A stretch of DNA of 64,000 bases, taken from the NCBI GenBank assembly GCA_963971425.1, contig OZ020517.1, positions 11,162,501 through 11,226,500 on the forward strand. Direction: 5' to 3'. The DNA is from Bryoerythrophyllum caledonicum. Lineage: Eukaryota; Streptophyta; Bryopsida; Pottiales; Pottiaceae. The position numbers and the translations under genes are program-made. The number at the start of each line of letters is the position of its first letter. Position 1 is the stretch's first letter. Below, one piece after another: positions 12,501-23,434 of the stretch. Under the pieces are notes generated by a model, which was not told where the DNA came from, made no database searches, and saw nothing but the letters and a program-made list of their open reading frames with translations.

Positions 12501-12505
12501 CGTAG
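6509..12505 (+). CDS. LisH / double CTLH-CRA domain protein, 12 exons, about 751 aa
   Basis: Coding exons are 6509-6748, 7094-7195, 7385-7465, 7601-7710, 7993-8128, 8452-8550, 8790-9216, 9584-9888, 10045-10200, 11321-11518, 11772-12080 and 12413-12505. All have GT-AG borders, and the total of 2256 bp is an open frame. Residues 1-150 hold a LisH-like start (SALDELVRVYLYQEQLL), CTLH (LIRSLIEAGYITESLTLL) and CRA (CALNAYPEAYEEFKRVLL). A linker with a basic RRCRRWRGR motif near residue 450 precedes a second CTLH (RQLASDGKTEEVILEVVKL, then NPQLLFQLKQ near 550) and CRA-like helices to about 720. CTLH/CRA proteins are scaffold parts of GID/CTLH ubiquitin ligases and RanBPM-type complexes; that role here is inferred from the family. 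No SPRY or RING domain is seen. The ATG is the first one after the leader intron. Intron 9 carries a TTAA-flanked element. Confidence 0.92.
10344..11210. mobile_element. piggyBac-like non-autonomous element in intron 9
   Basis: An 867-bp segment is flanked by TTAA on both sides (10340-10343 and 11211-11214). Its ends are inverted copies: the left starts CCCCTAAATTTC and the right ends GAAATTTAGGGG. TTAA target duplication with C-rich termini is the piggyBac signature. No transposase is encoded. It accounts for most of the gene's largest intron. Similar AAATTTAGGGGTT ends recur near 41490 and 44570. Confidence 0.65.
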
Positions 12506-13236
12506 GGGTCCTCTGTCAATAAGTAACTGGCCTAGCAACGTTCACATATCGAAAGCTTTGTGTAAAAAAAGCTTTTCTCTTCTCGTATGGGCAGGAGAAG
12601 TATCTGTGCATTTCATCTTACTGGAGTGGCACTTGTAAAATCATTGCGTCATGGAGGGATTGTTACCTTTATTGTACAGGTTGTGTATACAACAATATCA
12701 CCTGTCTGCATGGATATCATATGAATATCTTGACAAGTGTAGCTGTAGAAAACATTGCTAGAGCTTCTGTTGCAGCTTGTGAGTTGGGTTGGGTACAGCG
12801 ATTCTCAAAAATAAAGCTATGAGTTATCTGCTGTAGGCTCACATTTTTTATCGGCGGTAAAGTAAATACGAAGTGATCCGCTTATGAGTGCGCTTTAAAT
12901 ATGCTATTAAATATGGAAATGTAAGCCACACTTTAACGTCTTTATATGTGCCTTGTGTAATATCACAAAACCCTTGATCCTGAGTATATCCTCAGAATAT
13001 TGATACTATATTAACCTGTAAAGCAAGACACCTACAATCAAGCTGGAGAGATGCCACAAGTAGGTACATTTCATTGTGGCTAGTGACTACAAACATCACT
13101 ACAATTCACCTGTGAGATTTTGGTGCACACTCTCACCACATTTGTTGGAAGCACAAGGATCCAAGGAATTTAATCCTTACATGTCAGTTGGAAACCGTAT
13201 ATATATGACCGTATTTTACATTGGAATACATAAAAT
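12506..13236 (+). terminator. 3' untranslated region and poly(A) signal of the LisH/CTLH gene, then intergenic DNA
   Basis: AATAAA at 12810-12815 lies 305 bp after the stop codon and is the best poly(A) signal. From about 12840 to 13236 I see ordinary AT-rich intergenic DNA with no gene. Confidence 0.6.
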
Positions 13237-13239
13237 GTA

Positions 13240-13390
13240 CTAAAGTTTGCAAGACTTACACGTTTGGATTGAAGAATCTTCAACTAACATCTTTCCTTTC
13301 GGAGTCATTTCAATATCTAAACCTTAGCATGTTCAAATACGACACCATACATGTAGAATACGGTGGCCACCAGCAGCACCTTCAAACTTT
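13240..13390 (+). repeat. Dispersed repeat family R1, copy 1
   Basis: About 150 bp containing TTGCAAGACTTACACGTTTG, CTTCAACTAACATCTTTC, ATGTTCAAATACGACACC and CATGTAGAATA. Two further copies in the same orientation lie at 15397-15540 and 59672-59805. No coding potential. Confidence 0.85.
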
Positions 13391-13657
13391 TAAGGGTTCA
13401 ATTAGGCCACGGATCAAACAAAGATGAAGTATCAGTCCACCAATTCGCAAATTACTCCAAAAGTGACCACCTGTGAATTAAGATGTGTCACACAAAAGCC
13501 AAAACTTAACAAAAGCTCATATCTCTACAAAACCACCAAAAACACACCAACCCATGATAAATATCCACACATCCAATTCATGCAACCCTAATTTACATTC
13601 CCGACCTGGAACCCTAAATTTTCAACTTCCCTACATAGAACCCTAAAGCATCAGGCA

Positions 13658-14002
13658 TCACACTTTGATCTCCCAGGCAAATCCTTTGTAGAAAGGCTGG
13701 CCGTAGCAGTGGAAGGGCAGCGGCAGAAGCGCAGCCGGCGGGTTGTAACGCGCCGCACCCGGATGCCACTCCCACACGCGCGACTCCGCCGCGAAGAACC
13801 GGCTCCCGTCATCGCCACCGCCACCGCTCTCATCACATGCAAGCGTTGCCTGCTTCTGCTTCCGCAAGCTCTGGATAGCACACCTCAGATTGCACAACCA
13901 TGATGCAGCCATCACGTCACGCGGAGGATCATGGTCACCTTGAAGCAGACCTCTGAGCGACCTCATCCCATTCTGCCCCTGGATTTCGACGAAATAGAAT
14001 GT
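13658..14002 (-). CDS. Unrecognised coding fragment in a GC-rich island
   Basis: The minus strand is open from a possible acceptor (TAG at about 14003) to a stop near 13658, giving about 115 residues; the ATG-started part is 13658-13966. It reads FYFVEIQGQNGMRSLRGLL, then SWLCNLRCAIQSLRKQ, a short Gly/Asp-rich linker, and VWEWHPGAARYNPPAALLPL with a C-terminal GQPFYKGFAWEIKV. The composition is clearly GC-richer than its surroundings, and aromatic and Trp residues are spaced as in a folded domain, which favours real coding sequence. I find no upstream exons or promoter, so it is more likely a last exon, or a captured or broken fragment, than a complete gene. Family unknown to me. Confidence 0.4.
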   Translation of the reverse strand, partial: TFYFVEIQGQNGMRSLRGLLQGDHDPPRDVMAASWLCNLRCAIQSLRKQKQATLACDESGGGGDDGSRFFAAESRVWEWHPGAARYNPPAALLPLPFHCYGQPFYKGFAWEIKV

Positions 14003-14040
14003 CTACTTTTTAGTATCTAACTTTACAAAATTGAACTAAA

Positions 14041-14598
14041 CCCTTTAAGGCCAAGGAGCTTTTTCTGCTTGTGAGGATCAACTAGTATTTTGGATTATGT
14101 AGAACGGCATCTACGCATATAGTACATTTCAACATAAAAATCTACAAACTCATTTCATGGAAACCACTGTTGCTTGCCCATGCTTGCACCGATTGCGGTG
14201 ACAATGGTCTCAATAGATGCGCATCTTCTTCAACCTCTATGTCACGTTCTATTTTTTTTCCTTTGGGGTGGCCTGTAGCGCTTTCTATAAAGGTTTTTTT
14301 GTTTAGAACCGACCCATATATGGCCGATGAGCCTTTTTAGCCTATGAGAATCTATGAGTGTTCTAGATCATGGAGAACATCATTTACACCTAAGGGATAT
14401 TACATTGTGAACCACTTCATGGAAATCACTATAGCTAGTTGATGTTTGCAATGATCTTTATGGCAATGGTCCCAATAGATGCCTATCCTCTTCCACCTCT
14501 TTCTCATAGTTTAAGTCTTTCATGGAGGTGGCCTGTACCAATTGCTTCAAGATTAACGTGCTAAAATGACCCAAAATGGGTTGCTCGTCCTTAAAGGG
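14041..14598. mobile_element. piggyBac-like non-autonomous element with an internally duplicated unit
   Basis: The ends are inverted: the left starts CCCTTTAAGGCCAAGG and the right ends CGTCCTTAAAGGG. The right flank is TTAA (14599-14602); the left flank is TAAA, one change from TTAA. Inside are two related units, about 14060-14245 and 14330-14510, sharing blocks such as ATGGAAA-CACT, CAATGGTC-CAATAGATG and CTTC-ACCTCT. A relative of this unit is inverted at about 61610-61800, and a tiny element with the same ends is at 59825-59946. Confidence 0.6.
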
Positions 14599-14602
14599 TT
14601 AA

Positions 14603-15396
14603 ATGTCAATTGGAATTGTATACACAAACACGTGTTTTATTTTGTAGAATATTAAAGAATGTATTAATCCCTAAAGGACACTTTGTACCTTCGGGGTACA
14701 AGTTGATTTTGGGTATATTCTTTGGAAATCTACTTTCAAAGATAATTTTTTGAAAGTTTCAATGAGAATAGGAATATGGGTTATCTTTGCAAGTCATTTT
14801 TATTTCTTTAATTGGACTTACATGGAAAAAGTTATGGCGCTTCAAACATCAAAAGCTCAAGTTTGAGGGAGCTAGGCAGATTTACTTTTGTTCAAAAATG
14901 ATTTTTTAATTATTAGGATAAGACATAATAATTGTATCCATTGTTCAGAATTTTGATCCAACAATTATCTCTTTATTTAAAAAATGAAAGTGCTTTCCAA
15001 AGTAAAGGGCCACTTCCTATACCTCTAGTCATCACAAGTCTATTTTTCTTATCATGAACACCTCCATTACTTGTGAATTTGGCGTGCAATGACCTGACAC
15101 AAGGTAGAACATGGCTTTGAACAATGTGTAGTGGAAAAATATGCCATTTTCTTGAGTCAAAGTATGCTAATCATTTATGCGTAGGGAGGAAATAACTTTA
15201 TTCCACTCTTCAAATGCATGTATCTTACAATCTGTATGGTCAATGTCTATGAAATGTTTTGAGTGTCTCTTTGTAGTAGAAAGAATTAAAGATCCTACGG
15301 TTGAAAAATAGTAAAACATTGTTTAAATTAGTTTTACAAAGTCTCATCAAATTTGGGGTGGTTTTGGTGAAACATAGCCTCCTTCCTTTAGGGAAA
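14603..15396. other. AT-rich intergenic DNA
   Basis: No gene seen. The end of this stretch (about 15355-15390) resembles repeat text near 41455-41500 and 44527-44577 (TTTTGG-TGAAAC followed by a TTTAGGG-type end). Confidence 0.5.
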
Positions 15397-15540
15397 AAGT
15401 TTAGCAAGACTTACACCTTTGGATTGAAGATTCTTCAACTAACATCTTTCATCACAATTTGGAGGTGAACCTTATCATGTTCAAATACAACAACATACAT
15501 GTAGAATATTGTCGCCACCAATGGCACCTATTGACATTTA
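15397..15540 (+). repeat. Dispersed repeat family R1, copy 2
   Basis: Matches copy 1 at 13240 through AAGTTTAGCAAGACTTACAC, the CTTCAACTAACATCTTTC block, ATGTTCAAATACAAC and CATGTAGAATATTG. Confidence 0.85.
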
Positions 15541-16225
15541 TGGGATAATCCATGATCTAAATCTTTTGGAAAATTTGCACAACAACCAATTGTTAATGGA
15601 ATAGATTAAGTCAATTTATATTGGTAGTGAAATTGTGGAATTGGAGGGTGTATACTTTACCAATCAATCTGATCTTGTAAGAAATCTTGTACTTTAGATG
15701 GTCAAGGTTCAGAAGTGCAGTAGGTTGATAGCTTCAAATTGACATATGACATGTATGGTAAATGACTTTTAGTGAACTTTCATCTTTTGTCTAATTGATT
15801 GTGTACGGAGATGTCCCAAAACATATTTGATCAATAACAAAAAGTTTTATATGCAATCAATAGGTAGATCAACATTTAGAAGACATTGAAGAGTTTCCTA
15901 AAAACAAATTTCAATCAAAGTCTTAGACCAATTTTTTTTCCATATGTATGTAATACCACAATGTGTGTTTTGTAGGTACTCAATTTATTTGAGTGAATTT
16001 GCAGCATTTGGCAATGAATTTCAGGGTATTCCAAAAGTTGTATAGCTCCAAATATTGATCCGATTTTGGGAAAGTGTGCATACAATGTGTGTGCACAGAA
16101 AATAATTACTATTTCACTTGAGCAAGGGTCCAATGTTCATCCTATTTATGTGCCAAATAAGAGAGTAGAAAATACGAACTTCTGATGATACCACTGATCT
16201 AAAAACTTGCTTGTTCAACTGCGGT

Positions 16226-16681
16226 TTAATAAATTTCCTGATGGTGGCATTCAACAAGAGTGATGCATTTGCCCCAAAGGCGATGTTCAAGAGTTGTTAG
16301 TTGATTCTCATACCAAACTATCTGCATTCTAGAGAGGTCCCCATTGTTCCACATGGTTTCCATCTTGTCTTGCAACTCCATCATTTGCATTTGCACTTCA
16401 ACAACCTTGAAATCCATCCTCATTCGGATGTTTCGGATGATTTCAATCATCTTCACGAAATCTTCAGGTGCCATGTTGATGCTAGCCATGCTCGATATGC
16501 TACCCATGGCATCACACACATCCACCATCCGTGCAATGCCCCGCAACGTGCCCCTTACCACCTTCACATGCTCCGAAACCATGCTCTTCATGGGTGGCGA
16601 CATGTTGACACACCTTTGCCTTTGTCCAATATTAAGCTCTGGAGAGAATGGAAGACAAAGCAATAATATATGGATAACCAA
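16226..16681 (-). CDS. Hypothetical Met-rich helical protein, 151 aa
   Basis: A single open frame on the minus strand. It starts with a hydrophobic segment (MVIHILLLCLPF) that could act as a signal peptide, followed by amphipathic, Met-rich sequence (MRMDFKVVEVQMQMMELQDK) with heptad-like spacing suggesting a coiled coil. I recognise no family. Against it: plus-strand frames of 121 and 116 codons overlap the same DNA, no promoter is evident, and Met content is unusually high. It sits in repeat-rich intergenic DNA, downstream of the YIP gene in its reading direction. Treat it as a weak candidate. Confidence 0.25.
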   Translation of the reverse strand: MVIHILLLCLPFSPELNIGQRQRCVNMSPPMKSMVSEHVKVVRGTLRGIARMVDVCDAMGSISSMASINMAPEDFVKMIEIIRNIRMRMDFKVVEVQMQMMELQDKMETMWNNGDLSRMQIVWYENQLTTLEHRLWGKCITLVECHHQEIY

Positions 16682-16727
16682 ATGGATGATGTGAAGGTTA
16701 GGTCCCCATTTTATACAACCGAGACGG

Positions 16728-16852
16728 CTGAAAGTAAAAGAAAAGTAAAAGTAGACCTATGAGAGCCCGAGATGTGGAGGCCGAATCAGACGTTTGCACT
16801 TTTACATTACGTATCCTCTAAAGACTTTTACTTTTACTTTTACTTTACGTGA
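16728..16852. repeat. Inverted AAGTAAAAGTA / TACTTTTACTTT hairpin
   Basis: Purine-rich GTAAAAGAAAAGTAAAAGTA near 16730 is complementary to ACTTTTACTTTTACTTTTAC near 16822, with about 70 bp between. A similar AAAAGTAAAAGTAAAAGTA run is at about 59015. Fold-back or microsatellite origin. Confidence 0.6.
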
Positions 16853-17125
16853 CCAAGTAAGGAAGCCGAGTTGTCGCAACTAGAAACAGTCTTCATGTTG
16901 AGCAGTAGATTGAAAAATGAATAAATTGCAAAACCTATCTATACTGAGAAATGTATGAGTCCATCAAATTCCATAAGAAACTGAAATTGTAAAAAAGGAC
17001 CGAGTTTAAAAATGGTTTCAGACGACTTTCTACACTTGTACAGTACAAACAGTGGGCTTCGTATACCCACAATGGCCAGTTCAGCTGCTCTAATATATAC
17101 ACAGCGACAATCCCGACGTACCACC

Positions 17126-20100
17126 CTAGACTTTGATTGCCTCATGGTTGAAGTATGTGAAGAAATACAATTTCAGAACCAAACCCAGAGCTAGATGCAA
17201 TGCGACGGTACCAAGTACGATCGCCAACCATCGCTCACTTGAAGTTTTGATCTGTGACCGGACGTTACCACCCACAAAGATTGCTGATACAAAACTTGCG
17301 ATGCCGACGACCAACCACCTCACTATCTCCCAGGGAACTACAGACAGGAGCTGCAGCAAAAGCAGCCAAAAGAAAAATCAGTCACATGAGCGCAGGGGCA
17401 ATCACCAAACAACAGTTTGAAAACGACGGCATGCAAGATAGTAGTCTACTTGAACGCTCAAATATTTACAAGCTACAACTACTTCACAACCAACAAATTC
17501 TTCATAAGGCAACCGACTCAACCTAGCTGCTCCGAATGCTGATTTTTATATTATTTGGAGCATAATATGAAAATAATACGTAAAGATGAGGATAGTTACT
17601 TACGGAGGCCGGGATGAATACGAACAGAGAATAGCCGTACAAACACCAAAGCTGGATGAGCCCGGAGACCACCCCTAAGTACCGCAGTAGGAAATACAGA
17701 GCCAAAGGTACGACACAAATATATCCATAAAACAATAGAGCTGCAGTGGACATCAGGCTGATATCGTAATGCCAATGGCCTCCTGCAGTCTTTGATTTGT
17801 ATGACAAATAGGCCGCGAAGTTCCCCAGCGATGCCGTAAAAAATATCAGAGTTGAGCAAATCCAAAAAGGACCATACCTGTATGTACAAAGCGACACAAT
17901 TCCATGTTTTACTTGCACTACAACAATTCCACAGCACTAAAGCGTTGCTACAGAAGATTCCCACGCCATCAGAGCTCGTCAGAAGGAACTTGTAAACACG
18001 ACACAGCATGAAAAACGGAAGCCTATATCCAGAGTATACAATTCACTCCATCGTACTTGGGAACGATATCATCAGAAAAGCAGCGAATGAAGTGAAAAAT
18101 AAGATTCAAACGAATTACATTGAATTATTAGTGACATATTTGAAATACCGCCAAATATACCATTCGAAATGAACTAACTCGAAAGGCACATGGAAAAACG
18201 ACATGATTGTAGAAGTATGACTGCAAACAACCTGATAACTGTAACTCACATGTCAGGGTTATGGCTTGTCTTTTCGATAAAGTCTGCATTCACCATCAAC
18301 GAGTCCTTTATTCGGTGAATCACGTCGGTTGAGTCAACATCAAAGTAGGGCCGGTATGATAGAACATTGAAATAACCCTGCCAAGTATGACTTGGTCCAG
18401 AAGGACTTCCTTCCCCGCCTTGCCCGCCCTGTCCGTTTTGCCAGCCTTGCCCACCTTGCGCACCAGGTCCTGGTTGCGAAAATGGTTCTGTAAACACATT
18501 TAAAAAAACGCACAGAGAAGCTGATAAGAGCATGGATGCAACCGAACTGAAGTTGCTCGTAATCTATCAAGAAGTGGAACATGATACAAAACTTCACAAT
18601 AATCTACCATCTAATAGAAAACTACATAGAAACAATGATACCAACTCAAAGTTGCTCTTTAAGATAGATTATCAGACCAAACAGATCTGAGAAGATAACT
18701 TCAGCGGTACAAAATCTCAGCATCCATGTTGCAAAATTGAGAGGGACCATAAACTGTCGAAGGCCATATTTTGATATTTTTTCAGAGGGACCATCAAGCA
18801 TAGAAAAGTGGCTGATTGAAAAATAATTCGAGGACAAATGCATACCATCAGCATCATGAGGAGGCCGTAATGAACTTGTCATCTTTCCTCGTGTGTCATG
18901 TGCAGGAGGGAATGTGTGCAGGTTAGAATCTGCATAACCCATGACCCCATGACCAGAAGTGTCAAAACACTTCTGATAGCCTACAAAGGATACCCGACAC
19001 GGGACACACTACTAATTACAGTTCGAGATTCGAACCTATCTCCGACAACTAATTCCAAATACTAGCTGCGTACCCTTTAGAATTGATATCTTGCGGCTAT
19101 TTTTAATGATACGCAGACAAACTCGCCCCAAAAGAAAAGTTTTAAGAGCGTAGACACAGGTAATTGGAAGCTAACACAGAGCACAGAGGCTCTCTATACA
19201 GTGAACTGGACTTCAGTACTTCAAACTACAACTATTTTTTTTTTAAATTCATAATTCGAAGATTTTTAAACAATCAACACTTTTCAAAATTTCCATGTAA
19301 GTCAGCAGGTCCTCCAAAACAACTCTCACCACCCAACAAAAAGCTGATCTCCAAAATAACGACACATAAACTCTAGGTTTCAAGGGTGAAAAGGATGAAG
19401 TACTTGATTACTTGGCATGAGCAATGGTATTTTCATAGCAGAATACGTTCCAAAAAAACCTTGAAAGATCCAATAGCAGATAACATCATATAAATTGTGC
19501 AAGAAAACATCTCTGCGTTTAACTCCACTCCCAAACTGACTATATTGCATGAAAACACCCCGAGAACAAGCCTCCTGCACCACTGAGCGGATTCTCACGG
19601 TACACTGAACAACACTGCCTCATGCTCCAAGTATTGATCAAACATTCAGGCTCATTCTACAACATGTGAACATCTCTGTATATCCCACATACAGAAGCAC
19701 ACAGTGATTTCTTCATTGCTTACAACACCAATCAACAACAACAGAGAAATTCCAACACAGCAACACAAAAATTAGGGTAAAGCAAACTACCTTGAAAACG
19801 AAGAACATGATCAGCTCCAGCAGCAGCCTGTTCGAGAAAAAGTACTCAGCAAATCATACATACTTCTCCCCGAAGCTGATATTCCCTAAACCCTAAACAA
19901 TCACATCTCCAACTGAACTTGTATCTATAAATACCTCTTAAAAACATACGTTCACTTATGTCCATAACTTCCTTTCACAAATCACATTATCAAAGGCTAC
20001 ACCCTGAATTGATCATCTGTTAGCAACAAATCATCGGCCTAATTGCACAACAAGGACAGTAAATTACACCTTCAACAGCCTCTACTCTGCATTCCCGACT

Positions 20101-20439
20101 AATTTTTAGATGAAAATGATATATCCTCATAGAAGCAGTCGATAAAATCATACATACTTCTCCCTTCCACTGATATTTTCTCTTGACTCGTATTGATTAA
20201 TTTCCTATACGACATCAACCTAAGTTTCACTAAGCATCACCAAAAGCTACATCTGGAAATTAATCATCAGCATAATTGCTCAACATACGCAAAACCTATC
20301 AAAACACATCCAACAATCTCTACTCCGCATTCCCGGCCAAAAATTAGTAATTTAAATTCCTCACAGAAGCAGTGGATAAAGAACATACCGGAACAGTGCC
20401 GGTGGCTTCAGACGCAAGAGCCGCATACGCGCCTGCCAT
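17126..20439 (-). CDS. YIP1-domain family (YIPF1/2-like, plant YIP5-type) Golgi membrane protein, 6 exons, 319 aa
   Basis: Coding exons, from the start: 20389-20439, 19791-19827, 18846-18980, 18250-18487, 17604-17877 and 17126-17350. They total 960 bp with matching phases and GT-AG borders. The N-terminal cytosolic part (MAGAYAALASEA start, then LHTFPPAHDTRGK and RPPHDAD) leads to a Gly/Gln-rich linker. Conserved YRPYFDVDSTDVIHRIKDSL follows, then NPDMYGPFWICSTLIFF. Five hydrophobic segments fill roughly residues 155-315, including YSLFVFIPAS-LLSVVPWEIVRW, the usual Yip1-domain topology. Such proteins sit in Golgi/ER-Golgi membranes, bind Rab GTPases and help vesicle traffic. The length fits the family. 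The ATG lies just downstream of a CT-repeat leader, and the gene shares its promoter region with LSM1. Confidence 0.93.
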
Positions 20440-21701
20440 CGCGGGAGAGAGAGAGAGAGGAAGTAAACCTCTAAAAAACCTCCAAACGCGCCTCGATTTT
20501 CGAAACCCTAGCCTGGCAGCTTCACATATTCTCCCACTCGATCGCTACAGCAACACAGCATCAATTCCAAAACGGCGACGTCTGTACGCTGTCTCTTCCG
20601 CGGCATCCCGGATCGTCGAACTGAGCTTCTGGCAATGGCGCTGCACATCGCAAATACAAGCAACGACGCCAGAAACACTGGTTGACGTGACTCATGGGAG
20701 TCTCCTCCCTGCCTAGATTTAGGGATAGTGTATCTACAGAGGGGGGAGATAGCGTTGGGTTTAGGGTGTGGCGGCTTTGAGGGTGTGTTCGATGTTGAGT
20801 GGAGTGTGAATCGGGACTGAAACTGGGCTTGATTGGGGCGTTCACACTAGAAACGGATTTACGTAAAGGTTAAAGCAACTTTAAACGTGAAAGTTAACCG
20901 CTCATGGAATTAAAGCATATTTCAGGCGGACTTTTCAACCCCAATTGACCCGTAATCCGTGCCGAAGATTATTGCATGTCGAAAATGCCCACAATAGGCA
21001 CCACAGAAATAGCCATTGAACCAGCCCTGCCAATTATCGCACATGGTCCCCTGACCTTCACAGGTAACACACAATCGCTAGGGAACCAAAACCGACAGAG
21101 TCTACCCGGGGAGTACATCCTGTCTCTGAATTCAACAAGACCAGGAGAATCGACGGCCTAGAGACCCTAATCTGTTTGAGGTCCTCTCTCCACAACAGAA
21201 ATCTCCTGGGGACGAGAAAGCGGAAGATCTAGGCGGGGGGTACAGGGATCAGTCTAACTCGTAGATGGCACGGCCACTGGTCCCCTCGCCTAAGACCCTA
21301 AACCAACATAGGACCTCTTTTCTACGGAATGGAACCAGGAACCGATTGGGGATCAAAACCCGCAGGGTCTACCATAATCACATATTTTGGTAGATAGGAT
21401 CCGCTATCGGTTTAGGGTTCTCTCTCTAAGCGCTCGTTAAACTTACACACAAGCACTTGTCGGGTGAGGTTGTCGCAGTTCTGTTGTTCGCAGGCACCGC
21501 ATTGGCTATGGTGCACCACCACGAACTCCAAGTTCGCCTGACCCCCTCCTCGTCCTCTCTTCTGCTGCTGCTGCACTCGTCCGCTTCGCTCCTGCGCGCG
21601 TGTCGTCATTGAAAGAGTTCATCGGTTCGGAGGGGGTTAGGGTTAGGAGTTTTTCTGCGTTTGGAGGTGAATCTGGAGGGCGCGGGGAAAAAGAGAGGGG
21701 G
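20440..21701. promoter_or_regulatory. Divergent promoter region between the YIP gene and LSM1
   Basis: The two start codons are about 1.26 kb apart on opposite strands. The region holds a (GA)n run at 20443-20459 in the YIP leader and several telobox-type motifs (GTTTAGGGT near 20758, TTTAGGGTT near 21410, GGGTTAGGGTTAGGAG near 21634). It is GC-richer than the intergenic average and carries no gene. Teloboxes are common in promoters of plant housekeeping genes. Confidence 0.65.
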
Positions 21702-22970
21702 ATGTCGTGGGCGGGACCGGACAACTTTCCTGCGACCTCCCTCGCTGACAATCTCGACAGTGAGTTTTAGTTTTCCTTCGTGCGGACATTTGCGCGTTTT
21801 GGAAATTTGCCACTGAAGTAGGATTTTGTTTCATGAAGCAGCGAAGTTTTCTGTTTCTAAGGAATGCTACCTGAATCTATACGCTAAAATGGCGCTATTA
21901 GGGTTTTAAGGGTTTGCCAACAGGGCTTTTGACCGGATGTATTCAGGCGTTAGGATTTGTGGATATGCACGTTCTTGCTTAGGGCTGGAGGTTTGGTTTA
22001 GGAATGTGTTTACGAGACTCTTAACACTGTCCTGGTGTGGATAAATTCTTGCAGAGAAACTGCTAGTGATATTGCGAGATGGAAGGAAAATAATCGGCAT
22101 TCTTCGTTCTTTCGATCAATTTGGTAGGGACCTCGGACCTATGCATATGTAATGAGGCTTTTCTCGTTTATGTAAACTTCTCTTTTGGTTTGTACCAGGA
22201 AGTATCTTTTTTTGGATGTCGGAGGTTTTTTTGTGGTCATCAGTATTTTATGTTTGGGAATGCAGCAAATGTAGTGTTGGAGGGAGCGCTTGAAAGGATA
22301 ATAGTGGGAGAGCTGTACTGCGATCTTCCTTTGGGCCTGTATATCATCCGCGGAGAAAATGTTGTTCTCATTGGTGAATTGGTAAGCTTTCTATGGCATG
22401 TTTTCAGTCACTTCAGCATCTTAGTATCCATGAGAAATATGGAGTATGCAGATGGAAAAAAGTGATGGATCATAGATCACAAACTATTCATTATCTGAGA
22501 TTCTAGAATTGAGTTAGTTGAAGTTGTGAAGTCGTTTGAGAAGTTATTCAGTTTGAAAAGCAAACTCCTGCTTTTTAACTTCCCAGCAGAAGATGATGAC
22601 ATATGAAACCTGCTGGTTATGTGATCCAGGATCTTGAGAGAGAGGAGTTGCCAGATTTTATGGTGGCCGTCAGTCCTACCGAAATCAAGCAGGTATGGTA
22701 TTTGACTCGAGAAGATATGCCCTCTTTAAACCTATTATTTATAGAAATACCAACTTACTACCGTGTCGTGTAGGACATATTTCATTTGTGCCCCTTTCTA
22801 GAAGTTTTAATGATTCATTTTAGGGTTAATGACTTATCATTTTGTCTTCGGGTTAATTATCTTCAAGCTTAGAAAGTGTGTTGTTGGTACAGGCACAGAA
22901 AGCAGAGAAAGATGCGACAGAATTGAAGGGCACTATGAGGAAGCGCATGGAGTTTCTGGACCTTGATTGA
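21702..22970 (+). CDS. LSM1: Sm-like protein LSm1, 5 exons, 127 aa
   Basis: Exons are 21702-21759, 22055-22123, 22266-22381, 22630-22692 and 22893-22970 (384 bp, consistent phases). The protein starts MSWAGPDNFPATSLADNLDK. It contains the Sm1 motif (LLVILRDGRKIIGILRSFDQ) and the Sm2 motif (LYIIRGENVVLIGE). It ends in the LSm1-specific tail (REELPDFMVAVSPTEIKQ, then MRKRMEFLDLD). LSm1 forms the cytoplasmic LSm1-7 ring that, with Pat1, binds the 3' end of deadenylated mRNA and promotes decapping in P-bodies. Length and order match plant LSM1. The start is fixed by the conserved MSWAGP beginning. Nothing appears broken. Confidence 0.97.
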
Positions 22971-23434
22971 GCCATGCTGCTGCTGCTCCTGCTGCTGCTG
23001 CTAGAGGAGGCTCTAGAGTTCCTCACCAGTCTGTACCACCCATTTCTGTAAACCTCACAAAGCAAACGAGGGGGGAATACGCCCCGCCAGTGTGGCGAGT
23101 TTAAAGTGTCATGCTGGCCCGCACATTTTATCGCGGATCTGCGTTCCTAGTGGTGGTATTCACCACACAATTTACCCTCTAGGGTGCCCCCACCTTTTTT
23201 TATTCTAGCTCCTTGTTGATGTTCCTTCCAGTTATGGACCACTGAATGTAAACCATGCTCTTCTGCCTACTTTCAGTGAAATCCCCTTTTGTGTCCTTTT
23301 TTCTCATGCTTTTTATGTCTGATCTAAAACTCGGTCATACTTGTGTACATGCTCATATCTTGCCTTATATTCATGTGATTTGATTTCGACATACTAATTT
23401 TTGGCTTTTTGCACATGCTAATCCTTGGCTTTGA
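22971..23434 (+). other. LSM1 3' region, convergent with the DUF4378 gene
   Basis: A (CTG)n-type run at about 22974-23012 follows the stop codon. The rest is T-rich 3' flank. No other gene is seen between the two convergent stop codons. Confidence 0.7.

Noticed and set aside
16301..16694. Two plus-strand frames of 116-121 codons rich in His or Met
   Set aside because: They overlap each other and the minus frame; none has a recognisable domain.
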